64,000 nt of DNA. It comes from Chersky-840 sp963810195 (GTDB lineage: Bacteria; Actinomycetota; Acidimicrobiia; Acidimicrobiales; UBA8190). The notes under the pieces are model-generated. The model worked only from the letters and a program-made list of their open reading frames with translations, had not been told where the DNA came from and searched no databases. Below, piece by piece: positions 38,633-47,889 of this stretch. Location: NCBI GenBank assembly GCA_963810195.1, contig CAWEMO010000002.1, forward strand, positions 1-64,000. The letters are read 5' to 3'. A program made the translations under genes and the position numbers. The first letter of the stretch is position 1. Every line of letters starts with the position of its first letter.

Positions 38633-40069
38633 TCAGCCGGGAGTGTCGGTGTCGGGAAGGCGCCATGTCGAGCCGTCGGGCGTGTCGTTGATCTCGATGC
38701 CGAGGGCGATCAGGCCGTCCCGCACCCCGTCCGCGTCGGCGAATCGCCGTTCCCGGCGGGCGGTGTCTCGAAGGGCGAGGGTGAGCTCGACGAAGGGCCC
38801 CACGACGCCGGCCGGGTCGCGTGCCCCGATCTCGGCGAGCTCGCCCAGCTCGGCGACCATAGCCCGCAGGCTGGCGCGGCCCCGGTCGAGGGCGTCGGAC
38901 TGCAAGGTGTCCGCGCTCCAGGCCCAGAGCTCGTCGTCGAGGGCGAGCACCGCTTCCACCATGGCGGAGACGTCCGACGCGCGCCGAGCGGTGCGGAAGG
39001 ACTCCTCGTGCCGACGGATGGCGCCGAGCAGCGGCGGTCCGCCGGCGCCCGTGGGCACGAACGTGCCGGCCCCACCTCCGCCCGATCCCACGATGTCGTT
39101 CGCGGCGATCCCGGCGTCTCCGGCCATCCCGAGGTCTCCGGCGATCCCGGCGTCCCCATCGACCCCGAAGACGTCCCCTGTCCCCCCCGCCCCCGTGGCC
39201 CGCTCGGTCCCCCCGACCCCGCCTGCTCCGGTGGGGTCCGATCGGGTGCGGCCCGAGGCCAGCTCGTCGGCGATCTCGACGATGCGATGCAAGGCGGTCG
39301 TCTCACCCGCTTCGATGCGGGCGGATCGGCCCCGGACTCGGACCGTGACCCCCCCGTGGCCGGCCACCACAGCGCGCTGGGCGTCGAGGTCGATGCACAA
39401 CGCGCTGTGCTCGTCGACCCCGAGGACGAACGCGCCGTCGGGAAGCTCACGCTCGAGCAGGGCCAGCCGCTGCTCACCCAGGTAGCAGAAGCGCGTGTCG
39501 TGGGTGCCCCCCTCGGCGTTGTCGTAGTGGGGGATGAGTGCGACATGGAGGCCGATCGCAGCCAGGAGGTCGAGGCCGGGCACCCAGCGCGGGTCCTCGC
39601 CCACCTTGTAGACCTCGTAGACCGGCACCGTCACCGCTCCCAGCGTCAACGCGGCCGCCGACGCGAACGTGAGCGCCCCCCCGAGGGCGAGCTTCTCGGC
39701 CAGTACCGGCGGGACGAGGGTCCCCTGCCACTGCCGCAGCGCATAGGTGGGGCTCCCGGGTCCGGCGAAGACCAATGGCGCCGCGGCCAGCTTGGCCACG
39801 ATGGCGTCTCCCGCCGGCCCTTCGAGGTCAGTGGCGCCTCGCAGGCCGGCCACCTCCAATGTGGCGCCCACGCTGTCGCGGAAGTAGGTCACCGCCCGGG
39901 CCGCGATCTCGGCCGCATTGGTCTGGAACCCGAAGGGCGTGTCGAGGAGCAGCCCGTGGACCTCGCCGGGCCCGAGTTGCTCGACCACCGAGCGGTGCAC
40001 CTTCACCATGGTGGGTGCGGTTTCGCCCGAACCCATGATCGTGAGGAGCCGGGGGGTCACGAAGTCCAC
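38633..40069 (-). CDS. Cyanophycinase-like domain fused to a CysS-type C-terminal domain
   Basis: 478 residues in three parts. Residues 1-250 resemble peptidase S51/class I glutamine-amidotransferase-like proteins (IMGSGETAPTMVKVHRSV, FAGPGSPTYAL, FASAAALTLG with a possible nucleophile Ser, HYDNAEGGTHDTRFCYLGE). A low-complexity linker (about 285-345) holds GDAGIAGDLGMAGDAGIA repeats. Residues 350-478 resemble the DALR/C-terminal region of cysteinyl-tRNA synthetase, ending FADADGVRDGLIALGIEIND then TPDGSTWRL. No synthetase core is present. Substrate and tRNA-binding role are unknown. Confidence 0.78.
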   Translation of the reverse strand: MDFVTPRLLTIMGSGETAPTMVKVHRSVVEQLGPGEVHGLLLDTPFGFQTNAAEIAARAVTYFRDSVGATLEVAGLRGATDLEGPAGDAIVAKLAAAPLVFAGPGSPTYALRQWQGTLVPPVLAEKLALGGALTFASAAALTLGAVTVPVYEVYKVGEDPRWVPGLDLLAAIGLHVALIPHYDNAEGGTHDTRFCYLGEQRLALLERELPDGAFVLGVDEHSALCIDLDAQRAVVAGHGGVTVRVRGRSARIEAGETTALHRIVEIADELASGRTRSDPTGAGGVGGTERATGAGGTGDVFGVDGDAGIAGDLGMAGDAGIAANDIVGSGGGGAGTFVPTGAGGPPLLGAIRRHEESFRTARRASDVSAMVEAVLALDDELWAWSADTLQSDALDRGRASLRAMVAELGELAEIGARDPAGVVGPFVELTLALRDTARRERRFADADGVRDGLIALGIEINDTPDGSTWRLPDTDTPG

Positions 40070-40151
40070 GGAGGGCTAGAGGTTCGTGACATCGACGCAG
40101 TCCCGGGGGCCGACGCACCCGGCGGGGCCGACGCATTCGACATGGCAGCTC

Positions 40152-40637
40152 TCACGACCCCTCCCGGGGCAGTGCCGCCGAGAGCGCCTCCACGATCTCG
40201 TTCTGGAGCATGCTCAGGTACTGGTAAACGGTGAACTGGTCCGCCAAGGGGTCGTCCGAGTCGAAGGGGTCGATCTCGGTCATGTCCTCGCTGACGTCGA
40301 GTTGGGTCCCAAGAAGCAGGCGCAACACCTCCACCGCACCCAGCCAGCCGGCCAGCTCGTCCACATCGATGGTGGCCGCGTCGACGGTGGACACCATCGT
40401 GTCCAGGGCACGGTGGTGGTGCTCGAGGAGCTGGTCACCCATCATCTCGTGGTAGTCGGACTGGGCCGCGGCGTCGTCGGGGTAGGCGACGGGGAAGAGG
40501 CGTTGGGCGGTCGGATCGTCGTGGGCGACGAGCTCGCGGGCCTGCCCGGGCAGGATGCGCAGCAGGTCGCGCTCGGGAGCCTCGAGTCCGGGCCGGATGC
40601 GGCCGTGGCGGTCGCGCACGAATCGCCGCCGACCCAT
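40152..40637 (-). CDS. DUF2017 family protein
   Basis: A 161-residue acidic helical protein found beside clpS in many actinobacteria. Typical parts are RPGLEAPERDLLRILPGQAREL, LFPVAYPDDAAAQSDYHEMM and LAGWLGAVEVLRLLLGTQLD. The ATG at 40637 overlaps the clpS stop (TGATG), indicating a shared transcript. A part in ClpS/ClpCP proteolysis is suggested only by context. Confidence 0.88.
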   Translation of the reverse strand: MGRRRFVRDRHGRIRPGLEAPERDLLRILPGQARELVAHDDPTAQRLFPVAYPDDAAAQSDYHEMMGDQLLEHHHRALDTMVSTVDAATIDVDELAGWLGAVEVLRLLLGTQLDVSEDMTEIDPFDSDDPLADQFTVYQYLSMLQNEIVEALSAALPREGS

Positions 40638-40942
40638 CACGAGGACTTCTCCATGGTGGCCCACAGCCCGTGCTCGTGGAGCCGGAACACGTCGAGCTCG
40701 GCGCGCTCGCGGGGTCCTGAGCTCACGACGGCCCGGCCCTTGTGGTGCACGTCGAGCATGAGCTTGTTGGCCTTGTCCCGGCTGTAGCCGAAGAGCTTCT
40801 GGAACACGTACGTCACGTAGGACATCAAGTTGATGGGGTCGTTCCACACGATCACCAGCCAAGGCCGGTCGGGGCGCATGTCCTCCCCGCCCTCGGGGGC
40901 ATCGACCTCGACGGGCTGGACCTCGGTGCCCGGCCCCGTCAT
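40637..40942 (-). CDS. clpS: ClpS adaptor for N-degron proteolysis
   Basis: A 101-residue adaptor delivering N-degron substrates to ClpC/ClpA-ClpP. Core: WLVIVWNDPINLMSYVTYVF, GYSRDKANKLMLDVHHKGRA (the helix contacting the Clp ATPase), GPRERAELDVFRLHEHGLWA. The conserved NDPxNLM motif and the substrate-pocket region are intact. The ATG at 40942 overlaps the stop of ctaA, so ctaA, clpS and DUF2017 form one operon. Confidence 0.94.
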   Translation of the reverse strand: MTGPGTEVQPVEVDAPEGGEDMRPDRPWLVIVWNDPINLMSYVTYVFQKLFGYSRDKANKLMLDVHHKGRAVVSSGPRERAELDVFRLHEHGLWATMEKSS

Positions 40943-41961
40943 CGGGGGACCGGAGCGGCCGCGTCCGCCGAGCCTGTCGGCACCCCGCCCGCCGGGACGG
41001 CGGCGCCGTCCGGCACCGCGCCGGCCACCGGAACATCGGCCCCGGCACCCACCGGAGCGCCGGCCGCAGGGCTGCCCTCGACGACACGATGGATGAGCCC
41101 GTCGTAGAACCACAGCATGGCCGTCCACACCACGGTGACCCCGAGGACGTGCACGCCCACGAGAAGTGCTGGAAGGTGGCTGAAGTACTGCGTGTAGCCG
41201 ATGACACCCTGGACCACCATCGCGCCGAGCAGCAGGCGGGCCCGTTCGAGGACCGACGACGGCGCGCCGCTGCGGTCGAGGAGGTACAGGAGCAGCAAGG
41301 TGAGCCCGACGAGGCAGATCACGATGCTCGAGTGGAGCCGGGCCATGTCGGCCAGCGGCACCGGCAGGCGCTTGGCGCCCGGCCCTCCGGCGTGGGGACC
41401 GGCCCCGGTGGTGGCGGTTCCCGCCGCCACCACGAGCGCCAGCAGGCCCAACATGACCTGGCTGATGCGCCGCTCGCCCCGGCCGACCTTGGAGACAAGC
41501 GCACCGCACCGGGGCACCTGGCCCGCCCGCAGGGCCAGGACGACGGCATCGGTCAGGAGGGCGATCCCGACCAAGAAATGGGTCATCACCGCGTACGGGT
41601 TCAGCTTGGTGTACACGACCACCGCGCCCAGGACGGCCTCACCTAGCACCCCGCCGAGCAGCCCCGCCGAGAGCCAGACCAGTCCCCGACGCCTCGGCGT
41701 CCGGCGCAGCGCGGCGAGCAGCGTCGCCGCCGTGGCCACGCACAGGACGACGACGACCATGCGATTGGCGAACTCCACGGCGGGATGGAACGAGAGAGCG
41801 GGCGTGATCCGGTGCTGGGAGCACGTCGGCCAGTCGGGGCACCCGAGCCCGGAGTCCGTGAGGCGCACAGCCGCACCCGTGACGATGTTGAGCACCACGA
41901 GCACCACCGTGACCTGGGTGATGCGCAGGAAGGTCCGAGGCGTGACGCCGGTGAGCTGCAC
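40939..41961 (-). CDS. ctaA: Heme A synthase (COX15/CtaA)
   Basis: About 340 residues and eight membrane helices; oxidises heme O to heme A for cytochrome aa3 oxidase. Seen are the external Cys pair in GLGCPDWPTC, EFANRM, AVMTHFLVGIA with a heme-ligand His, LHSSIVICLVG and GVHVLGVTVVW with further His residues. A Pro/Ala-rich cytoplasmic tail of about 45 residues ends the protein. I take GTG 41961 as start; the frame stays open upstream to 42081 but that part overlaps repeats. Divergent from ctaB. Confidence 0.88.
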   Translation of the reverse strand: MQLTGVTPRTFLRITQVTVVLVVLNIVTGAAVRLTDSGLGCPDWPTCSQHRITPALSFHPAVEFANRMVVVVLCVATAATLLAALRRTPRRRGLVWLSAGLLGGVLGEAVLGAVVVYTKLNPYAVMTHFLVGIALLTDAVVLALRAGQVPRCGALVSKVGRGERRISQVMLGLLALVVAAGTATTGAGPHAGGPGAKRLPVPLADMARLHSSIVICLVGLTLLLLYLLDRSGAPSSVLERARLLLGAMVVQGVIGYTQYFSHLPALLVGVHVLGVTVVWTAMLWFYDGLIHRVVEGSPAAGAPVGAGADVPVAGAVPDGAAVPAGGVPTGSADAAAPVPR

Positions 41962-42062
41962 CGGGGGATCATCGTACCGGTGGTGCCGACGGCCCCTTCG
42001 GGCGGGCTCCGCCCCGGGTCGCTCGGCACGGGGCACGGGCCTTGGCCACCACGCCGGGCCCG

Positions 42063-42144
42063 CATCATCCGGCGGCATCATCCGGCGGCATCATCCGGCG
42101 GCATCATCCGGCGGCACGGCCCGGGCCCGCATCATCCGGCGGCA
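42063..42144. repeat. 13-bp tandem repeat between ctaA and ctaB
   Basis: CATCATCCGGCGG in four exact copies (42063-42114) and a fifth at about 42132, in the divergent promoter space of the heme A genes. Confidence 0.92.
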
Positions 42145-42221
42145 CCGCCCGGTGCGTAGCCAAGGAGTGCGCCACGGGGCTGCATTGTCCGGTGCGGCAT
42201 GCCGCCGTAGGCTCCCACCCG

Positions 42222-43133
42222 ATGTCCTCGCTCTCTCCCGCGGTGCCCAGCGGCTTTCGCGCCGGCAGCGACAGGATCCGCAGCTACGTCTCGCTCACGA
42301 AGCCGCGCATCATCGAGCTCCTGCTCGTCACCACGCTCCCCACGATGCTGGTGGCGCGCCGTGGCGTCCCCTCGGTGACCTTGATGCTCGCCACCCTGTT
42401 GGGCGGGGCGCTGGCCGCCGGAGGGGCGAACGCGATGAACATGGTCCTCGACAGGGACATCGACCGGGTGATGAACCGGACCCGGCACCGTCCCCTCGTG
42501 ACGGGCGCCGTCACGCCCCGCGCCGCCACGGTCTTCGCCGTCGTCCTCGAGGTGGCAGCCTTCGCCGAGCTGTGGTCGTGGGTGAACCTCCTGTCCGCGG
42601 TCCTGGCGGTGGCGGCGACCGCCTTCTACATCCTCGTCTACACCTTGTGGCTCAAGCGCACCTCGAGCCAGAACATCGTGATCGGCGGCGCGGCCGGCGC
42701 GGTGCCCGTGCTCGTCGGGTGGGCGGCGGTCACCGATCGCCTGGGGTGGGCGCCCCTCGTGCTGTTCGCCGTGATCGTCATCTGGACCCCGCCACACTTC
42801 TGGGCCCTCGCCATCCGCTACCGCGAGGACTATGCGGCCGCGCACGTCCCCATGCTTCCCGTGGTCGCGACCTTCCGCCGCACCGCGCAGCAGATCCTCG
42901 TCTACACGGTGCTGCTCGTGGCGGTGACGGTGCTGTTCGCGGCGGTAGGCCACATGGGGGCTCTGTACCTGGCCGGCGCTCTGGTGCTGGGCGCGCTCTT
43001 CATCCTGTTCGCCCTCCGCCTCCGGCGGGACCAGTCGCCGCGCGCGGCGATGGCCCTGTTCCGCTACTCGATCACGTACCTGACGTTGCTCTTCGTCGCC
43101 ATGGCGGGCGACGTGCTCCTCCGGTTCCATTGA
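42222..43133 (+). CDS. ctaB: Protoheme IX farnesyltransferase (heme O synthase)
   Basis: UbiA-superfamily prenyltransferase of 303 residues with about nine membrane helices; farnesylates protoheme to heme O. The two Asp-rich motifs are AMNMVLDRDIDRVMNRT (DxxxD) and AIRYREDYAAAHVPMLP. KPRIIELLLVT and WTPPHFWALAI are also typical. Together with ctaA it completes the heme A route. ATG 42222. The stop overlaps the next start (TTGA). Confidence 0.94.
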   Translation: MSSLSPAVPSGFRAGSDRIRSYVSLTKPRIIELLLVTTLPTMLVARRGVPSVTLMLATLLGGALAAGGANAMNMVLDRDIDRVMNRTRHRPLVTGAVTPRAATVFAVVLEVAAFAELWSWVNLLSAVLAVAATAFYILVYTLWLKRTSSQNIVIGGAAGAVPVLVGWAAVTDRLGWAPLVLFAVIVIWTPPHFWALAIRYREDYAAAHVPMLPVVATFRRTAQQILVYTVLLVAVTVLFAAVGHMGALYLAGALVLGALFILFALRLRRDQSPRAAMALFRYSITYLTLLFVAMAGDVLLRFH

Positions 43134-43789
43134 CGGATCCGACGGCGGATTCGGAGGGGGATCCGGCGGCGGGGGCATCGACCGAGCCGGCCACCGGTGC
43201 AACGACCGGGCCGGCGGCCGGTGCAACGACCGGGCCGACGACGGGCAGCATCGCCGCCCAGGCACCACACCGCAGTCGCCGCCGCCTGGTGTCGATCGGC
43301 GCCGGGCTCGTGGTGGCCGCGGGGCTCGTGGTGGGGCTCACCGTGAGCGACGGGACCGGCCCCCAACGGGCGCCCTCGTTCTCGTTGCCCCGCCTGGGTG
43401 GGGGGGCGCCGGTGTCGTACCCGTTGAGCGGGACGGACGCGCACCGACCGGTTGTGCTCACGTTCTTCGCGTCGTGGTGCGGGCCGTGCCACGCCGAGCT
43501 GCCCATGATCGCCCGCGTGGCCCGACAGGAGGAAGCGGCCGGCGACGGTGTGGTCTTCGTGGGGGTCGACGGCAACGACGACCCGACGAGCGGCCTGGCC
43601 TTCGCCCGCAACAGTGGGGTCTCGTTCTCCGTGGGAGCCGATGCCGCCAGCTCCCTGGCGCCGAAGTTCACGCTGGTCGGCTACCCGGGCACCGTGCTCA
43701 TCGGCGCGTCGGGAACGATCGTCAAGACCGTGCACGGTCCGGTGAGCCGCCCCACCCTCGAAAGCTTCCTGGCCCAGTCCCGCAAGTGA
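43130..43789 (+). CDS. TlpA/ResA-type membrane-anchored thioredoxin
   Basis: 219 residues: a Thr/Ala/Gly-rich N-terminal stretch from 24-bp repeats (GATTGPAA), one membrane anchor (about 50-70), and an extracytoplasmic thioredoxin domain with active site FFASWCGPCHAELP and cis-Pro in VGYPGTVLI. The TTG start at 43130 overlaps the ctaB stop. Such proteins reduce apocytochrome or CuA-site cysteines, which fits the adjacent cytochrome oxidase assembly genes. Confidence 0.87.
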   Translation: MTDPTADSEGDPAAGASTEPATGATTGPAAGATTGPTTGSIAAQAPHRSRRRLVSIGAGLVVAAGLVVGLTVSDGTGPQRAPSFSLPRLGGGAPVSYPLSGTDAHRPVVLTFFASWCGPCHAELPMIARVARQEEAAGDGVVFVGVDGNDDPTSGLAFARNSGVSFSVGADAASSLAPKFTLVGYPGTVLIGASGTIVKTVHGPVSRPTLESFLAQSRK

Positions 43790-43852
43790 CACGTCTCGGC
43801 CGGGCGCACGCCGCGCCGGTGCGACCGTGAAGAGGCCGGATCCTCAGGATCC

Positions 43853-44584
43853 TCAGCCGGCGACGACGGCGAACCGCGGGGCCACGCCGAGCAGCCTCTC
43901 GGGGAGGCGCTGCTCGAGCGCCGACGCCCACTCCACGTCGCGCAGGCGCACGAGCCGCGGGTTCGACCACCCCGCCTCGGCCACCGTTTCGACCACGGTG
44001 CGGGGATGCGTGCCCGACCCGAGAGGCAGGGCACCCCTGACCTCGGCGCCATAGCTCCCGTGGTGATCAGGCGCGGTGCCGCGCCAGCGTCGAACGACTT
44101 TCCAGGCGTGGGCGCGCAACGACTCGAGGGGGTCGACGGTGCCCCACAGCGACTCGATGGCGACGAGCCTCCCGCCGGGAGCGGCCGCCCGCCACGCGGA
44201 GAGGGCGGCCACGGGATCGGGGAGCGTCCACAACAGGTGACGCTCGATGACGGCGTCGAACCCGTTCGGGGGCTGGTCGGCGGGCCCGGTGACGACCGAG
44301 ATGTCGAGGCCGTCGGCTCCCGCCGCCGCACTCAGCTTGGCGAGCATCCCGGGAGAGAGGTCGAGGGCAGTGACGCGATGCCCGAGGCGTGCGGCCATGA
44401 GGCTCAGGAACCCGGTCCCCGCCCCGCAGTCGAGCACCCGTGCCGGGGCGGGGGGCAGCAGCGCGTCGAGGGCGGCCGTCCACGCCGCCTGCACGGCCGC
44501 GCTCGTGGGCCGATGGCCCGGCGTGTCGTCGTAGGTGGTGGCGTCGTCGTCCCAGAAAGTCCGGATCTCGTCGAGGATGGCCAT
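43853..44584 (-). CDS. SAM-dependent methyltransferase
   Basis: A 243-residue class I methyltransferase. SAM loop VLDCGAGTGFLSLMAA, acidic VTALDLSPGMLAKL, ERHLLWTLPDP, and APGGRLVAIE are all in one frame. ATG 44584 (MAILDEIRTFWDDDATTYDD) is the natural start. Upstream lie GTGTTCCCCTGCGC-type repeats (about 44600-44660). Substrate unknown. Confidence 0.9.
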   Translation of the reverse strand: MAILDEIRTFWDDDATTYDDTPGHRPTSAAVQAAWTAALDALLPPAPARVLDCGAGTGFLSLMAARLGHRVTALDLSPGMLAKLSAAAGADGLDISVVTGPADQPPNGFDAVIERHLLWTLPDPVAALSAWRAAAPGGRLVAIESLWGTVDPLESLRAHAWKVVRRWRGTAPDHHGSYGAEVRGALPLGSGTHPRTVVETVAEAGWSNPRLVRLRDVEWASALEQRLPERLLGVAPRFAVVAG

Positions 44585-44748
44585 CGTCGTGCTCTGCTCC
44601 CGTCTGCGTGTTCCCCTGCGCCCGTCAGGGGTGTTCCCCTGCGCTCCTGCGTGTTCCTCTGCTCCCTTGCACCGCCCGTCGGCACCTGCGCCCGCCTGCG
44701 CCCAACGTGGTCCCATGTTGTACTTGTCGCGACCCGAGGAGGATGACG

Positions 44749-45531
44749 ATGAAGATCGAAGGCTCGCGCGTGCTCGTGACCGGGGCGTCGTCGGGGATCG
44801 GCGCCGCCCTGGCCCGGATGCTGGGCGCCCGTGGAGCGACTGTGGGCCTGGTTGCCCGGCGCGAAGCCCGCCTCGCCGAGGTGCTGGCCGATTGCCGCGC
44901 CGACTCTCCCGACTCGCGGATGTGGGTGGCGGACCTCGCCGACGTCGGGGTGGCGGGGCGCGTGGCGCTCGAGGCGTGGGACGCCTTCGGCCATCTCGAC
45001 TGCCTCGTGAACAACGCCGGGGTCCCCATGCGCCGCCACACCACCAAGCTCGACGAGCCCACGTTGGAATGGGTGATGCGGGTAAATTTCTTCGCGCCGG
45101 CCCACATGACCATGGAGCTGCTGCCGCGGATGACGGCGCGGGGCGAGGGCATGATCGTGAACGTGTCGAGCGTGGCGGGCCGGCTTGGCAACGCCAACGA
45201 GGCGGCGTACTCGGCGAGCAAGTTCGCGCTGTGCGGCTGGAGCGAGGCCATCGCCGTAGACCTGTACGACACGGGCATCCAGATCCGGCTCGTGAACCCG
45301 GGGCCCATCGATACCGAGATCTGGGACCTCCCCGGCAACGACGACCCGCTCTACTCCGGGCCCAAGATCTCGGCCGAGAAGATGGCGGAGGGGATCGTGG
45401 CGGCCATGGAGGGCGACACCTTCGAGCACTACGTGCCCGACATGCGCGGCATCGTGGAGTCCAAGACCGCCGACCCCGACCCCTTTATCAAGGGGATGGC
45501 CGCCATGCTGCGCGCCCAGCCCGCCGGGTAG
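44749..45531 (+). CDS. Short-chain dehydrogenase/reductase
   Basis: A 260-residue SDR with GAGGAGG 6 bases before ATG 44749. TGASSGIGAALARML, NNAGVPMRRH, VNVSSVAGRLGN and YSASKFALCG (YxxxK) are intact. Paralogue of the gene at 35694-36488. The final part ADPDPFIKGMAAML is specific to this pair. It is divergent from a methyltransferase; substrate unknown. Confidence 0.92.
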   Translation: MKIEGSRVLVTGASSGIGAALARMLGARGATVGLVARREARLAEVLADCRADSPDSRMWVADLADVGVAGRVALEAWDAFGHLDCLVNNAGVPMRRHTTKLDEPTLEWVMRVNFFAPAHMTMELLPRMTARGEGMIVNVSSVAGRLGNANEAAYSASKFALCGWSEAIAVDLYDTGIQIRLVNPGPIDTEIWDLPGNDDPLYSGPKISAEKMAEGIVAAMEGDTFEHYVPDMRGIVESKTADPDPFIKGMAAMLRAQPAG

Positions 45532-45577
45532 GCACCGCCACCGGACCGGGTAGCGCCGGGGACCTCGCATACGGGGC

Positions 45578-47237
45578 TCAGGTGCGCTCCGCCACCTCGA
45601 GGTACTGCTCGAGCCCGTTGGCGATGCCCTGGGCGGCGAGCTGGCGCCACTGCCGCGTCCTGCACGACGGCGGCGTCCTCCGCGTTGCGCATGTTGGCGC
45701 ACTCGATGAGGACCTTGGGCACCGTCGACAGGTTGAGCCCGCCGAGGTCCGAGCGGTAGACGATCCCGTCCTGGCCCGTGTAGTTGGAGGGCGGCTCGCC
45801 GGTGGCGGACTCGAAGGCGTTGCGCATGTCGAGGGCCAGCTCCGTGGAGGGCCCCACGATGGCGAGGTTGTTCGAGATCGAGCTGACCACGCCGACGGGC
45901 GTGTCCACCGCGAAGCCGCTGCCGCCGGCCGGACCCCCGTCCGCGTGGATCGACACCGCCACCGCGGCGTGCAACTCGTTGGCGATGGCGGCGCGCACGT
46001 CCACACAGGGCCCGACGCCGGTGTCGGTGGGGCGCGTGAGCACGGCGTCGGCCCCCTCGGCGGCCAGGAGCGCCTGGGCCCGCTGCGCCACGTCGAAGTT
46101 GAAGGCGTGCTCGGTGTAGCCGTTGTCGGTTTCGGTCCCGGTGGTGTCGCACGGCTCGGTGAACCCGCCGCCGTCGATGGGCCGGTCGATGATCCCCGGG
46201 TTGGCGCCGTTGCCGCCGTCGTGGCCGGGGTCGATCACGACGGTCAGTCCCGCCAGCGGGAGCACCGCCACCGATCCCTGGTACAGGGCGTCGCCCAGCG
46301 CGTACACGCCGCCGTCGGCACCCACCAACCAGTACCCACTGTCGTCGGCCGTTGCCGCCATCCCCACCACGGCCCGGTCGAGCACGAGAGCACCGGTCGA
46401 CCCCTCATACGGTGCGCCGAAGGAGAAAACCCCGCCGTCCGCACCCACCAGCCAGTATCCGCTCCCCGCCCCGTCGGCCGCCATCCCCACCACCGGGTAG
46501 TCGAGGTGCACGGCCCCCATCGAGCCGGCGAAACGGGCGTCGCCGAAGGCGAACACCCCGCCGTCCGCGGCCACGAGCCAGTACCCGTCGTCGTCGCGGG
46601 CGGCGGCCATCCCCACCACGGGCGCGTGCAGCCTGAGCGCGCCGGCCGATCCCGCGAAGGGCGCGCCGAAGGCGAACACCCCGCCGTCCGCGGCCACGAG
46701 CCAGTACCCGCCGGTGGTCCGGTCGACGGCCATCCCCACCACGGGCTGGGTCAGGTGCACGGCCCCCATCGAGCCGGCGAAACGGGCGTCGCCGTAGGCG
46801 AACACCCCGCCGTCCGCAGCCACGAGCCAGTACCCGCCGTCGTCGGGGGTGACCGCCATCCCCACCACGGGCGAGGCCAGGGGCACGCCGGCGGCCGATC
46901 CGAACGAGGGCGCGCCGAAGCCGAACACCGCCCCGTTCGACGTCGCCAACCAGTACCCCCCGGTCATGGTGTCGGCTGCCACGCTCACCACGGGCGCGCT
47001 GGAAGTGGGCATGGAGGTGGTGGTCGCAGCGTGATCCGGACGGGCGCCGTGATCGCCCCCGGGAGGGTGGAGGGAACTGGTCGTGAAAACCGCCGGCGCC
47101 GCCGGCGCCACCGCCATCGACATCGCGATCCACACCGCGACCGCCAACGTCACCGCGCCGGCCGGGAGCACCGCGCTGGCCAGATGCACAGGGGGCGGTC
47201 CGGCGGCTCGGAGGCGGCGTCGCATCGCCCCCATCAT
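45578..47237 (-). CDS. Secreted N-acetylmuramoyl-L-alanine amidase with GYWLV repeats, one frameshift
   Basis: About 552 residues: a signal peptide (MRRRLRAAG, then a hydrophobic stretch AVTLAVAVWIAMSMAVA), six repeats of about 41 residues with the pattern VVGMA...GYWLVAADGGVFAFGD (residues about 75-325), and an Amidase_3 zinc domain. Zinc and catalytic residues: His in VIDPGHDGG, Glu in YTEHAFN, His in SIHADGG and Glu in LIECANMRN. One extra G near 45655 shifts the last 25 residues, which end YLEVAERT at 45578. Peptidoglycan is the likely substrate. The repeat probably forms a propeller-like wall-binding region. Confidence 0.87.
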
Positions 47238-47241
47238 GGCG

Positions 47242-47889
47242 TCAGCGCGCGGGGCGCGCCGCCCTCGCCAGCTCGAGGGCCAGCTCCACCGCCCGGGCCG
47301 GGTCCCCGGCGCGCACCACGGGATCCACCGGGACCGGCGCCCCGGCGCGCCCGAGCTCCCAGGTGTCGAGCCCGACGACGGGGATTCCGGCCTGCAGGGC
47401 CAGCGCGATCTCCGACAGGGTGCCGTACTCGCCGGCCAGCGCCACCACGGCGTCTGCACAGCGCACCACGAGGGCGTTGCGCGCCTCGCCCAGGCCGGTG
47501 GGGACGGCCACGTCGACATGCGCGTTGGCCTCGGCGCGGTCGCGCCCCGGCAGGATCCCCACGGTGAGCCCGCCGGCGGCGTGCGCCCCGCGACACGCCG
47601 CCTCCATGACCCCGCCCAGGCCCCCGCACACGAGCACGGCGCCCGCCTCGGCCACGGCCCGGCCCACCGCCTCGGCGCTGCGTTGTTGCGCCACGGGCAC
47701 GTCGCCCCCGGCGCCCACCACCGCGATGTAGGGCCCCCGCCCCCTCACGGCTCCGCCTCCGCTCACGGCTCCGCCTCCGCTCACGGCTCCGCCTCCGCTC
47801 ACGGCTCCGCCTCCGCTCACGGCTCCGCCTCCGCTCACGGCTCCGCCTCCGCTCACGGCTCCGCCATGTCGGGGGCCGCTCCCGGTCAT
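47242..47889 (-). CDS. LOG-family (TIGR00725-type) protein with repeat N-terminus
   Basis: A 215-residue Rossmann-fold protein like the cytokinin-activating LOG/YgdH relatives: IAVVGAGGD, VCGGLGGVMEAACRGAH, and LAGEYGTLSEIALAL (PGGxGTxxE-like, with Ala for Pro). ATG 47889 overlaps the stop of the ABC permease gene (ATGA). The first 45 residues are SGGGAV repeats from an 18-bp satellite; GTG 47748 could start a form without them. Function unproven. Confidence 0.83.
   Translation of the reverse strand: MTGSGPRHGGAVSGGGAVSGGGAVSGGGAVSGGGAVSGGGAVSGGGAVRGRGPYIAVVGAGGDVPVAQQRSAEAVGRAVAEAGAVLVCGGLGGVMEAACRGAHAAGGLTVGILPGRDRAEANAHVDVAVPTGLGEARNALVVRCADAVVALAGEYGTLSEIALALQAGIPVVGLDTWELGRAGAPVPVDPVVRAGDPARAVELALELARAARPAR
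47744..47866 (-). repeat. 18-bp tandem repeat in the LOG-family gene
   Basis: CTCACGGCTCCGCCTCCG in 6.8 exact copies, coding on the minus strand for (SGGGAV)n. The unit preserves the frame. Confidence 0.93.
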
